Source: Hyphomicrobiales bacterium
GTDB taxonomy: Bacteria; Pseudomonadota; Alphaproteobacteria; Rhizobiales; Devosiaceae
Reading direction: 5' to 3'
Length of the DNA: 64,000 nucleotides
NCBI GenBank assembly: GCA_900470445.1
Contig: UCAU01000022.1
Location: forward strand, 1-64,000
Each line of letters begins with the position of its first letter. Position 1 is the stretch's first letter. The translations under genes and the position numbers were made by a program. The notes under the pieces were generated by a model. It ran no database searches. It had not been told where the DNA came from and saw only the letters and a program-made list of their open reading frames with translations. This document shows positions 35,554 to 43,479 of this stretch, in pieces.

Positions 35554-36591
35554 ATGCTCTTCTTTATTTGGACATTGTCGATCGTGATGGGACTAAGCGC
35601 GCTGGCGATCATGGTCGTGCTGATCGCGCTAAGGATGGTTCACGAGAGACGCAGCGCACGCAACGAGATCCTCAGCCGAAAATTGACTGCGTCCCTGATC
35701 CGCTTCAGCGAGGATGGGGAGCGGCAGGCACTAGCCTCGGTGCTCGAGGAAATACCTCCAACCATCGTGATCGATTCCGGGTTTGAATTCCTGTCACTGC
35801 TGCGTGGAGATGAGCGCCGCAAGATCGAAGAAGTTTTCGGTGCAACGCATTTGCCAGATTTCGTCCGCCGCCGGCTGCGCAAAGGCAATGAAGCCGAACG
35901 CATCCATTGCGCCGAGATCCTCACCGCGTTTCCCGGGGCTGGCAGCACGGACGCTCTGCTTGAAGCACTCGTCGATCACTCATCGGAAGTACGCATCGCC
36001 GCAGCAATTTCCCTGAACGCGCTTGGCGCACTTCCGCCGCTGCAAAACGTGTTCCGATTGATAGGTTCGAAGAGCCTGCGCTCCCGTCGCCTGATCGATT
36101 TGTTCGAAAGCCTGCCCACGGATCGCAGGAGCGAGCTGCTCGCCACTGCGCTGCAGCAGGACGCCTCCCCTTTTGCCAGAGCCGCGGCCATAGAGGCGCT
36201 CTCGCGCTCGGGTGACTATAGCTTCGTGGGTGAGTTGGAAGACCTGGCCCGCGATCCATCGCCTGAGGTCGCGGCGAGCGCCCTTCGCGCTCTTGGCCGA
36301 TCCGCTCATCCGGCGGCCGCAGAAACGGTGCTTGCAAGCTTGGAAAACCCCGACTGGGAGGTGCGCCGGGAGGCCGCTGAAGCCGCCGGCCGCATCGGCA
36401 TCCCTGCGGCAGTAGAGACATTGATTTCGCTACTTGGAGATAGCGAGTGGGCCGTTCGCTATGCAGCGGGGAATGCCCTCAAGGAGATCGGAGCCTCCGG
36501 CATGGAAGCGCTTCAACGAACGGCGAAGGAGGAGGCGTCCCGCGGCCAGCGTACCGCCTCGCTCATACTATCCGAGGGACTGACAGCATGA
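35554..36591 (+). CDS. membrane-anchored HEAT-repeat protein
   Basis: 345 residues. One N-terminal membrane helix (~3-27), then a helical region and at least five HEAT/PBS-lyase-type repeats (~110-335), best seen as LEDLARDPSPEVAASALRALGRS, LENPDWEVRREAAEAAGRIG and LGDSEWAVRYAAGNALKEIG. With only one helix and a basic first loop (RMVHERRSARNE) the repeats are probably cytoplasmic. HEAT repeats bind proteins, so it may tie a receiver domain to the glycosyltransferase. It begins one base after the barrel gene and overlaps the glycosyltransferase start by ATGA. Confidence 0.88.
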   Translation: MLFFIWTLSIVMGLSALAIMVVLIALRMVHERRSARNEILSRKLTASLIRFSEDGERQALASVLEEIPPTIVIDSGFEFLSLLRGDERRKIEEVFGATHLPDFVRRRLRKGNEAERIHCAEILTAFPGAGSTDALLEALVDHSSEVRIAAAISLNALGALPPLQNVFRLIGSKSLRSRRLIDLFESLPTDRRSELLATALQQDASPFARAAAIEALSRSGDYSFVGELEDLARDPSPEVAASALRALGRSAHPAAAETVLASLENPDWEVRREAAEAAGRIGIPAAVETLISLLGDSEWAVRYAAGNALKEIGASGMEALQRTAKEEASRGQRTASLILSEGLTA

Positions 36592-38012
36592 CCGGCATTT
36601 GGCATGATCTGCTGCTCGGTACGGCTGGTGTGATCGCGTGGGTAGTAATCGTATTCGGGCTGATCCAGACTGTTATATACCTTCTGCAACTCGTGATTGC
36701 CGCTTACGCCCTCTCCAAGCGGCCGCCTGTCGCTCGATCGAGCCTGCTGTGGCATCGATATAGCGATATTGCGCCACCGATCTCACTGATCGTACCTGCC
36801 TACAACGAGCAGATAAATATCGTCGAGAGCGTCCATTCCATGCTGGCGCTCGAATATCCCGCTTACGAGGTCATTGTCGTCAATGACGGGTCCAAAGACG
36901 AGACGCTGAAGCGAATGATCGAGGCCTTCGAACTGGTACCTGTCCAGCGGTCGTTCGAGGAGACGCTCAAGCATGAACCGATCAGGGGAATCTACGCCTC
37001 GTCACGGTCTGATCGATTATTCGTCGTGGATAAATCCAATGGCGGCAAGGCCGATGCTCAGAATGCGGGCATCAACGTTTGCCGAGCACCGATCTTTTGC
37101 GTCATCGACGGGGATTCAATCCTCGAACCCGACGCGTTACTGCGTGCAGTGCAGCCATTCATCGAAGACCCAGAACGCACAATCGCGGTCGGCGGCACCA
37201 TCCGCATCGCGAACAACTCGACGATTGAAAGCGGACGCGTAAAGACCATCCGCCTTCCCAACAAGATTCTACCTCTTTTTCAGGTGGTCGAATATCTGCG
37301 CGCATTTCTCATGGCGCGCCTAGCCTGGAGCCAGGTCAACACGCTCATGCTCGTTTCTGGAGCATTCGGTGTGTTCCGGCGGCGCGAGGCCGTCGCTGTA
37401 GGCGGATTCACCAAAGGTTCAATGGGGGAAGACCTCGACTTTGTGATCAAGCTTCACCGGTACATGTTGGACAACAAAAAAGAGTATCGCATCGAATTCA
37501 TCCCGGAACCTGTCTGCTGGACCGAGGCACCGGAGACCCTGGCGGTGCTGGCCCGTCAGCGGTCACGCTGGCAGCGCGGATCGCTGGAAGCCTTCTTCCG
37601 CTATCGCGGCATGTTGTTCAATCCTCGATACGGCCGTGTCGGCTTCCTCGGTTTTGGGCATATTCTGATCGTGGACGTGCTGGGCCCAATTATGGAGGTG
37701 CTCGGCTACATTCTTATGCCGCTCTTCTGGCTCACTGGGGTGCTTTCGGGCGAAAGCCTGCTTGCTTACACGGCACTGGTATTCGTTTACGGCGTCTTCG
37801 TCAGCGTTGCTTCATTAATCCTGGAGGAACTCGAACTGAAGCGCTTCCCGCGTCCGCGGGATCTCGCCATCCTGACCCTGGCTGCCGTTGCGGAAAATTT
37901 CGGCTACCGGCAGATTAACAATTTCTGGCGCGTCAGGGGCTATTGGCAATATCTGCGGGCCGACACCAGTTGGGGCGAAATGACCCGAACGGGGTTCTCA
38001 AAGCAAGAGTGA
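36588..38012 (+). CDS. family 2 processive glycosyltransferase (polysaccharide synthase)
   Basis: 474 residues. N-terminal membrane helix (~12-40); GT-A domain ~64-345 with ISLIVPAYNEQINI, NDGS (D100), the DxD motif DGD (174-176), catalytic GED (ED at 281-282) and QRSRW (QxxRW, 324-328); then three or four C-terminal helices (~345-440). This is the layout of PgaC/BcsA-type inner-membrane synthases that polymerise and extrude a beta-linked glycan. The start is the ATG inside the HEAT gene's stop; the open frame above it is a shadow. No PilZ domain is seen, so c-di-GMP control, if any, would be indirect. The sugar is unknown. Confidence 0.93.
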   Translation: MTGIWHDLLLGTAGVIAWVVIVFGLIQTVIYLLQLVIAAYALSKRPPVARSSLLWHRYSDIAPPISLIVPAYNEQINIVESVHSMLALEYPAYEVIVVNDGSKDETLKRMIEAFELVPVQRSFEETLKHEPIRGIYASSRSDRLFVVDKSNGGKADAQNAGINVCRAPIFCVIDGDSILEPDALLRAVQPFIEDPERTIAVGGTIRIANNSTIESGRVKTIRLPNKILPLFQVVEYLRAFLMARLAWSQVNTLMLVSGAFGVFRRREAVAVGGFTKGSMGEDLDFVIKLHRYMLDNKKEYRIEFIPEPVCWTEAPETLAVLARQRSRWQRGSLEAFFRYRGMLFNPRYGRVGFLGFGHILIVDVLGPIMEVLGYILMPLFWLTGVLSGESLLAYTALVFVYGVFVSVASLILEELELKRFPRPRDLAILTLAAVAENFGYRQINNFWRVRGYWQYLRADTSWGEMTRTGFSKQE

Positions 38013-38018
38013 CATCGA

Positions 38019-38321
38019 TCATTGTGGCGCGCCGGAGACCACCTCCAACGCGTCGATCAGGCGATCCAGCGCGGCGTTAGTCTGATCGTCGGTCTTGCCT
38101 TCGATCAGCATGGTCTCGACTTCAAATGCGGTACTGCTGATTTCGGGGAAACCGAGCGTTCCGCCGGTGCCTGCCAGCGAATGCGCAATCCCCAACAACG
38201 CTGACATTGCTTCCGCATCGTCACGATACGCCCTGGACGCCCTCAACGCGCTCAGGCGGGCTAGATCACCACGGCACCGTTCAGCAAAGCGTTTTCGGAT
38301 CTGGTCCAGGGGGTCGGTCAC
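38019..38321 (-). CDS. histidine phosphotransfer (Hpt) protein
   Basis: 100 residues. ALLGIAHSLAGTGGTLGFPEIS holds the Hpt signature with the phosphoryl-accepting His47. It is a single Hpt domain with four-helix bundle composition. It is convergent with the glycosyltransferase gene, six bases between stops. It is the only free Hpt in the window and lies beside an operon containing a hybrid kinase and two free receivers, so it probably carries phosphate from the kinase's receivers to the stand-alone ones. No promoter could be recognised. Confidence 0.88.
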   Translation of the reverse strand: MTDPLDQIRKRFAERCRGDLARLSALRASRAYRDDAEAMSALLGIAHSLAGTGGTLGFPEISSTAFEVETMLIEGKTDDQTNAALDRLIDALEVVSGAPQ

Positions 38322-38550
38322 CGGCGAGCTCCATAAATGGCGGTTCTCATCTAACGACCATGGCGACAGCTCGTTTTGAGGTCAACGTCATGCCGCCGCC
38401 TGTTTCCATGATCGAGATTGGCCGACGGTTCACCACTGTACAATGGTCCATGAGGCGGATCAGGGTTTTCGCTTCGCCAAGGCTAACTGTCCCGCTTGCT
38501 CGCGGGACTTGAAAATTAGCATCCAACAATTGCCAATTGCCGCCGCCTAC

Positions 38551-38577
38551 CTTATGACATATGACTTATGTCATAAG
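38551..38577 (+). promoter_or_regulatory. perfect 11-bp inverted repeat, probable GntR operator
   Basis: CTTATGACATA and TATGTCATAAG are perfect inverted arms around TGACT. The site ends 16 bases before the preferred start of the SDR gene, and a GntR/FadR-type regulator is encoded by the second gene of the unit. FadR-subfamily sites are short palindromes with TG...CA arms, so autoregulation through this site is likely. Confidence 0.65.
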
Positions 38578-38593
38578 TGGAGGGTGGGTAGCT

Positions 38594-39412
38594 TTGTCTG
38601 ACCTGTTTAGTGTCGAAGGAAAGATCGCTGTCGTAACCGGAGGACTGGGGCAGTTGGGGCGAGAGTTTGCCAGCTCGCTTGCCCAGGCTGGCGCCAAGGT
38701 TGCCATCTTTAGCCGTCGGCCTGTCACCCAGGAAAATCTCGATGAATTGTTCCCGGGACTGCAGAATTGCATTCGTGTCTACGAAGCGAGTGTTTCAGAC
38801 AAAGCAGCCCTGGAGGTGGCAACCAACAAGTTGATCACCGATTGGGGCGTACCGCATATCCTGGTCAACAACGCCGGCATCGATTCCAAGCCCGATGGCG
38901 GCGCCGAACAGAATGGCCCCTTCGAGACCTATCCGCAAAAGTTCTGGGACGACATCATCGATGTGAACCTGACCGGTGTGATGCTGTGCAGCCAGGTTAT
39001 TGGCACTAAGATGGCTGAAGCGGGCCGTGGCAGCATCATCAATGTGGGTTCGATCTACGGCATCGTATCGCCCAATCAGGCGCTCTATGCCTATCGCGAA
39101 AAGCGAGACGGTGTCCCCTTCATCAAGGCTGTGTCCTATGCCGCGTCTAAATCGGGGCTGGTGAACCTAACGCGCTACGTCGCCACGTATTGGGCGGAAA
39201 AGAACGTGCGCTGTAACCTTATCTCGTTTGGCGGGGTCAAGACCGGCAGCTTCGATAAGGAGTTCGTCGATAATTTTCTCGAGCGGGTGCCGATGCGCCG
39301 CCAAGCGGAGAAGAGTGAATATAACGGGGTCATCCAGTTCCTCGCCTCTGACGCCTCCTCCTACATGACCGGCTCCAACGTTGTAGTCGACGGGGGCTTT
39401 ACCGCGTGGTGA
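38594..39412 (+). CDS. short-chain dehydrogenase/reductase
   Basis: 272 residues. Classical SDR: cofactor motif TGGLGQLG (~16-23), NNAGI (~90), catalytic serine in NVGSIYG, and a YAASKSG motif with Tyr and Lys. It should oxidise or reduce a sugar, sugar acid or polyol with NAD(P). I start at a TTG preceded by GGAGGGTGGG; the upstream ATG lies inside the inverted-repeat operator and is unlikely. The substrate is unknown. Overlap with the GntR gene indicates one transcript with GntR and RraA. Confidence 0.88.
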   Translation: MSDLFSVEGKIAVVTGGLGQLGREFASSLAQAGAKVAIFSRRPVTQENLDELFPGLQNCIRVYEASVSDKAALEVATNKLITDWGVPHILVNNAGIDSKPDGGAEQNGPFETYPQKFWDDIIDVNLTGVMLCSQVIGTKMAEAGRGSIINVGSIYGIVSPNQALYAYREKRDGVPFIKAVSYAASKSGLVNLTRYVATYWAEKNVRCNLISFGGVKTGSFDKEFVDNFLERVPMRRQAEKSEYNGVIQFLASDASSYMTGSNVVVDGGFTAW

Positions 39413-40140
39413 CTCCATCTCCATCCGATCGCGACCGGCTTTATGTCTCGGTGGTCTCAGCCATTGAGGCGCAGATCCTGTCGGGTGAACTCAAGGTTGG
39501 CGCTCGCCTGCCCTCGGAAGCCGAAATCGCTCGGCAGTTCGCCATCTCAACGCGATCGGTGCGCGAGGGTCTGCAGATCCTTGAAACCAAGGGACTGGTG
39601 CGCCGCCGTCATGGCGAACGTGCCGAGGTGGTGCGCGATGATGTCGGACAATTCCTCGGCTCGCTTGCCACAACCGTACGCAGCCTTTTTGCCAAGGACG
39701 CGGACTATCTGGTGCAACTAATGGACGTGCGCCGCATGTTCGAGCTGGAAGCGGTGGGGCGGCTGGCGGCGGGTGAAGGCGCGCTGTCGGACGATGTCAC
39801 CAGGGCATTAACCGATCTCGCCGCTGCCAAGGACTTTGCTCAATACGCTCAATCCGATGCAGATTTCCATCGAGCACTGGTGCAATCGCTGGGCAATGAA
39901 ATCCTCTCGACGGTCTATGGCAATCTCTATGCCCTCATCACCGACGTGATCCGGCTGACCAGCCGGCAAGCCAGCAAGACCCAGGCCGAAGGTGTCGCCG
40001 AACATGAGGCTATTCACGCCGCCATTTCTAAGGGCGATGTCGAGGCCAGCCGCGCGCTGATGCGCGAGCATATCGATAATTCCACCATCTATCTCCAACA
40101 GGCGATCAGCGCCGCAAAACAGCAGGGACGGAACAGCTAA
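39406..40140 (+). CDS. GntR family regulator (FadR/FCD subfamily)
   Basis: 244 residues. N-terminal winged helix (~10-75: AIEAQILSGELKVGARLPSEAEIARQFAISTRSVREGLQILETKGLVRRR). C-terminal FCD ligand-binding helices (~85-235: LMDVRRMFELEAVGRLA, DADFHRALVQSLGN, EHEAIHAAISKGDVEASRALMREHI) with the Asp and His residues that bind a metal and an organic acid ligand. Start GTG overlaps the SDR stop. It is probably a repressor acting at the inverted repeat 38551-38577. Confidence 0.92.
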   Translation: MVTPSPSDRDRLYVSVVSAIEAQILSGELKVGARLPSEAEIARQFAISTRSVREGLQILETKGLVRRRHGERAEVVRDDVGQFLGSLATTVRSLFAKDADYLVQLMDVRRMFELEAVGRLAAGEGALSDDVTRALTDLAAAKDFAQYAQSDADFHRALVQSLGNEILSTVYGNLYALITDVIRLTSRQASKTQAEGVAEHEAIHAAISKGDVEASRALMREHIDNSTIYLQQAISAAKQQGRNS

Positions 40141-40818
40141 ATGGCCGCATACGACTACAACCAAACCGACTGGCCGGCGATCAAGCGCCTGTCGAAATGG
40201 TATTCGGGCGACATCCACGACGTGCTCGATGGCCGCGGCCCCTATGGCTATCTCAAGGGCATCAGCCAGTTCGGTGTGCTGCATCCCGGACAGGTGATCT
40301 GCGGCCCGGTTTCGACCGTGCGGTACGAACCCAGCACCCGCATCGGCCAGCCGCAAGATATCTATCATGGGGCTATCGATGCCGTGGTCAAGGGCGGCAT
40401 TCTACTGGTGGATTCCTCCTGTGCCGAGGGGTCGGGCACGGGTGAATTGATGTCGAGCGGAGCCAAGACCAAGGGCGCAGCGGCAACTGTGGTCAATGGC
40501 ACGGTGCGCGACCTGGCCGAGGTACGCAAGCTCGACTACCCGCTCTTTGCCAAGGGCATGAGCCCGGTGGGCGTGTCGGGCCGCATGGAGCCGGCACATT
40601 ACCAGGTCGAACTGGACATTGACGGCGTCAAAGTACGGCCCGGCGATGTGATCTTTGCCGACGTTACCGGCGTAGTGGTTATTCCGGCCGATCTGGTGAG
40701 CGTCATTGCCGACGCGGCAGATGCTAATGGCGAGGCCGAAATTCGCTGCCGCACGCGCATCTTGGCTGGCGAGAACCTGCGCGACATTTGGCCGGTGGGG
40801 GTTGCCGGTCCCGCCTGA
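40141..40818 (+). CDS. RraA family protein (aldolase/decarboxylase-like)
   Basis: 225 residues of the RraA/HMG aldolase family (LSKWYSGDIHDVLDGRGPYGYLKGI, GAIDAVVKGGILLVDSSC, VVNGTVRDLAEV, GDVIFADVTGVVVIPADLV). Members in catabolic operons cleave or decarboxylate 2-oxo acids such as 4-hydroxy-4-methyl-2-oxoglutarate; the GxVRD Arg-Asp pair is present. It begins directly after the GntR stop. Together with the SDR this suggests dehydrogenation to an oxo acid followed by cleavage, but the actual substrate cannot be told. Confidence 0.85.
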   Translation: MAAYDYNQTDWPAIKRLSKWYSGDIHDVLDGRGPYGYLKGISQFGVLHPGQVICGPVSTVRYEPSTRIGQPQDIYHGAIDAVVKGGILLVDSSCAEGSGTGELMSSGAKTKGAAATVVNGTVRDLAEVRKLDYPLFAKGMSPVGVSGRMEPAHYQVELDIDGVKVRPGDVIFADVTGVVVIPADLVSVIADAADANGEAEIRCRTRILAGENLRDIWPVGVAGPA

Positions 40819-40821
40819 CGA

Positions 40822-40844
40822 AAAAGCCGGCCCCAAAGGTCGGC
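40822..40844 (-). terminator. intrinsic terminator of the iclR gene
   Basis: On the minus strand GCCGACC, TTTGG, GGCCGGC form a 7-bp stem (one G-T pair) followed by five T residues (40825-40821). It sits 45 bases past the stop of the IclR-family gene and just after the end of the convergent RraA gene. Confidence 0.65.
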
Positions 40845-40888
40845 CTACACCATCCAGCCACTCGAGGAGGAGCGGGGCGATGCTGCAA

Positions 40889-41686
40889 TCAGCGTATGTA
40901 GCCCAGCCTCTGGGAAATGAGGTTGGCGTGGTAAATTACTACTTTGTTGAGTTCATCCACTTCGGTCATGGGCAATTGCCAGGCCGGCGCACTGACGCTG
41001 ATGCCGGCAAAAATTGCGCCGGACTGGTCGCGGATCGGTGCGCCGACGCAACGCAGGCCCGGCTGGTGTTCACCATTGTCGATGGCAAAGCCCCGCTGAC
41101 GCACGGTCTCGAGCTCGGCCTCAAGCGCGACCGCATCGGTAATGGTGGTTTCAGTGAAACGCTGCAGGCCAGCATTGATGACGCGCCGGACAATTTCCGG
41201 CGGCTGAAAGGCCAGGATGGCCTTGCCGACGCTGGTGCAATAGGCCGGCGAATTTTCTACCATCGTGTTGGACAGCATGGGCTCGGTCTCGGTGCGCTGA
41301 ATAACGACGGCGTTCAGGCCGTCGAACACCGCCAGATGCACGGGCTTGCCCGTCAACCGGTGCAGCGCATCGACGATGGCGCGGCCCTCGCGATGCAATT
41401 CCAGATTTGCCAGCACGACATTGCCCAATTCGAAGAGACGCAATCCGAGACGATAAAAGTCGCGTTCACGGTCCTGCTCGATGAACCCGACCTCGCGCAT
41501 CGCGGCCAAAAGGCGGTGGGTGGTGGAGCGCGGATAGCCGGTTTTGGTGCAGATTTCCGCCAGGCTCAGCGAGCGGCGGCTGGTTGTGAAGCACTCGAGA
41601 ACACGCGACACCTTGGTCAGCGATTTGAGGCTTTCGTCGCTGCGAACGGGTTTGGCCGGAGCGGCAGCGTCGACGGGATCGGTCAT
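40889..41686 (-). CDS. IclR family transcriptional regulator
   Basis: 265 residues. Winged helix at ~20-85 (SLTKVSRVLECFTTSRRSLSLAEICTKTGYPRSTTHRLLAAMREVGFIEQD) and the effector domain ~100-260 (YCTSVGKAILAFQPPE, GFAIDNGEHQPGLRCVGAPIRDQSG, AGISVSAPAWQL). The first ~15 residues are Ala/Pro-rich and probably loose. It lies between the RraA gene and the dhaL/dhaK genes, 83 bases from dhaL. Candidate targets are the two TTCCA-N5-TGGAA-type sites between the DHDPS and Tct genes. Confidence 0.93.
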   Translation of the reverse strand: MTDPVDAAAPAKPVRSDESLKSLTKVSRVLECFTTSRRSLSLAEICTKTGYPRSTTHRLLAAMREVGFIEQDRERDFYRLGLRLFELGNVVLANLELHREGRAIVDALHRLTGKPVHLAVFDGLNAVVIQRTETEPMLSNTMVENSPAYCTSVGKAILAFQPPEIVRRVINAGLQRFTETTITDAVALEAELETVRQRGFAIDNGEHQPGLRCVGAPIRDQSGAIFAGISVSAPAWQLPMTEVDELNKVVIYHANLISQRLGYIR

Positions 41687-41769
41687 TGCTTGGGCCTCAG
41701 AACTTTAATGGAACCGCCGGCGCTGCCTGCGACAGGTTGTTCATCCCATAATTCACTTGTCCGCTCACC

Positions 41770-42411
41770 TCAAGCGAACGCGGTGCCGGCATGACGCGCG
41801 TCCTCATGCCCTATCACCGCCCAGACCAATTCGGCCAGCGCCAGCATGCCCGGATCATCGAGGCCTCGGCTCCTGTCGGCGAACATTCGGGCACGACCCA
41901 TGGTGCAGGGACGCGGGCGAAAATCTTCGAGCACGGCCCGCATCGTTCTGTCCGCGATCTGAGCTATAGTGGTGGGGTCCTCCTCACCGGCAAGGCTCTT
42001 CGCCAAGGCGTCAAGCCCGTCGACAATGGTCTTGGCACCGAGTTCGGCCCTGCCGCGCGCCATGGCCGCGTCGCGGATGGCTGCCAACAGCGGGCCCAGG
42101 CGGTCCCAGCCCAGCGCCGATTGGCTGGCACTCGCCTTGCCAGCCGTCATCATCGCCGTGATGACCAGCGTGCCCAGGCTCGATCCCGTGGATGCGGCGC
42201 CGGCCTTGGCCAAAGCCATGAAAGCGGTGCCAAGATCTGGTGTGGCGCGCACGTCCACAGCGGCGAATGTTGCAATGAGACGTGCCAGCATGGTGCCGGT
42301 ATCGCCGTCACCCAATTTGGCATCTGCGGCATTGAGAACGTCGGCGAGCATGTCCATGCGGGTATTGGCCCGTTCAAGAGCCGTCGCCAGGGTTTCCTGC
42401 GTCATAGCCAT
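41770..42411 (-). CDS. dihydroxyacetone kinase-like phosphotransfer subunit (DhaL)
   Basis: 213 residues of the DAK2/DhaL family, the nucleotide-binding half of dihydroxyacetone-type kinases. The metal and nucleotide loop LGDGDTGTML (~33-42) and STGSSLGTL (~74-82) are intact. It starts three bases after the dhaK stop. No DhaM (EI/HPr-like) gene is near, so the pair may use ATP directly. In actinobacteria and rhizobia such kinases can also act on erythrulose or similar ketoses, so the substrate is open. Confidence 0.9.
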   Translation of the reverse strand: MAMTQETLATALERANTRMDMLADVLNAADAKLGDGDTGTMLARLIATFAAVDVRATPDLGTAFMALAKAGAASTGSSLGTLVITAMMTAGKASASQSALGWDRLGPLLAAIRDAAMARGRAELGAKTIVDGLDALAKSLAGEEDPTTIAQIADRTMRAVLEDFRPRPCTMGRARMFADRSRGLDDPGMLALAELVWAVIGHEDARHAGTAFA

Positions 42412-42414
42412 AGT

Positions 42415-43410
42415 TCAATCCACCCGCCAGAAGGGACAATCGGCCGGAGCGGCCAGCAAGGTTTCGATTTCGTCATCGAGGAAACAGAGGCTGATGGACG
42501 CCCCACCCATTTCCATCGAGGTGACGTAAGGGCCGATCAAGAGCCGCGCCACAGACAAACCCACCGCATCCAATTGCCGGGCTGCGCGGCGGTAGACAAT
42601 GAAGAGCTCCTCGAAGGGCGTAGAGCCAAGACTATTGACCAAGATGGATACACGGCTGGCGCCTTGAGGTCTCTCCGCCAGCAGCATCGCGATCATTTCG
42701 TCAACCAATTCGTCCGCTGGACGGACTTTCTTGCGCCAGATGCCGGGCTCTCCATGAATGCCCATACCCATTTCGATCTCATCATCGGCAATGGTGAAAT
42801 TGGGGCCTGCCGCGCCTGGGATCTGGCAGGACGACAGTGCCACGCCAATAGTCCTAGTGCGATCGACTGTCTTCTGTGCGATGGCCGCGACGGCGTCCAG
42901 ATCAGCGTCCTGTTCGGCCAAGGCACCGGCGGTTTTGTAGGCAAAGATCAGGCCGGCAACGCCGCGGCGCTTGTGCGCTTCCTGTGGCGCGGCGCTGGCA
43001 ATGTCGTCGGTACCCAGCACGGTGCGGATTTCGATATTATCCATGGCAGCGAATTCGCTGGCCATTTCGAAATTCATCCTGTCGCCACCATAATTGCCAA
43101 ACAGGCAGAGTACGCCTGCACCGCCGTTGGCGGCCGCGATGGCGTCCTGGCAGGAATTGATGGTTGGCCCCTCAAACACATTACCAATAGCGCAGGCGTC
43201 GAGCAGTCCCTCGCCGACATAGCCGGTGAACAAAGGCAGATGGCCCGAACCGCCGCCCGAAACTATGCCGACCTTACCCTGGCGAATGGCGGTGTTACGC
43301 GCGATAGCGCGGCGATCGCTGCCAACGCGAACCAGCCCCGGGTGGGCCAGGCACAGCCCGTCCAGCATTTCATCGACATAGTTGGCGGGATCGTTGATCA
43401 GCTTTTTCAG
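42415..43410 (-). CDS. dihydroxyacetone kinase-like substrate subunit (DhaK), apparent CTG start
   Basis: 331 residues if translation begins at the CTG at 43410. The first ATG (43368) would leave out KKLINDPANYVDE, the canonical DhaK N-terminus that is present in frame. There is no ATG, GTG or TTG in between, and GGGAGG stands five bases before the CTG. Substrate-binding GGGSGHLPLFTGYVG and the catalytic histidine in MGIHGEPG are present. Product: phosphorylation of a short ketose together with DhaL. Alternatives are initiation at 43368 with a truncated N-terminus, or a sequence error. A GC-rich hairpin lies just upstream, after the DHDPS-family gene. Confidence 0.88.
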   Translation of the reverse strand: MKKLINDPANYVDEMLDGLCLAHPGLVRVGSDRRAIARNTAIRQGKVGIVSGGGSGHLPLFTGYVGEGLLDACAIGNVFEGPTINSCQDAIAAANGGAGVLCLFGNYGGDRMNFEMASEFAAMDNIEIRTVLGTDDIASAAPQEAHKRRGVAGLIFAYKTAGALAEQDADLDAVAAIAQKTVDRTRTIGVALSSCQIPGAAGPNFTIADDEIEMGMGIHGEPGIWRKKVRPADELVDEMIAMLLAERPQGASRVSILVNSLGSTPFEELFIVYRRAARQLDAVGLSVARLLIGPYVTSMEMGGASISLCFLDDEIETLLAAPADCPFWRVD

Positions 43411-43442
43411 TTCGTCCTCCCAGGGTGTTCTACGGGGCGGGA

Positions 43443-43468
43443 CCGGCCGCGTTCAGCTCCGCGGCCGG
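43443..43468 (-). terminator. intercistronic 9-bp GC hairpin (DHDPS gene to dhaK)
   Basis: CCGGCCGCG and CGCGGCCGG form a perfect stem with an 8-base loop. It stands between the DHDPS-family gene and dhaK, with no T run. It is likely an RNA stabiliser or partial terminator that lowers dhaK/dhaL expression relative to the aldolase. Confidence 0.55.
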
Positions 43469-43479
43469 TAGATGCAGAC

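Noticed and set aside
40706-41794. A 362-residue open frame on the plus strand
   Set aside because: Covers the iclR gene in antisense and overlaps the rraA end; no recognisable protein features.
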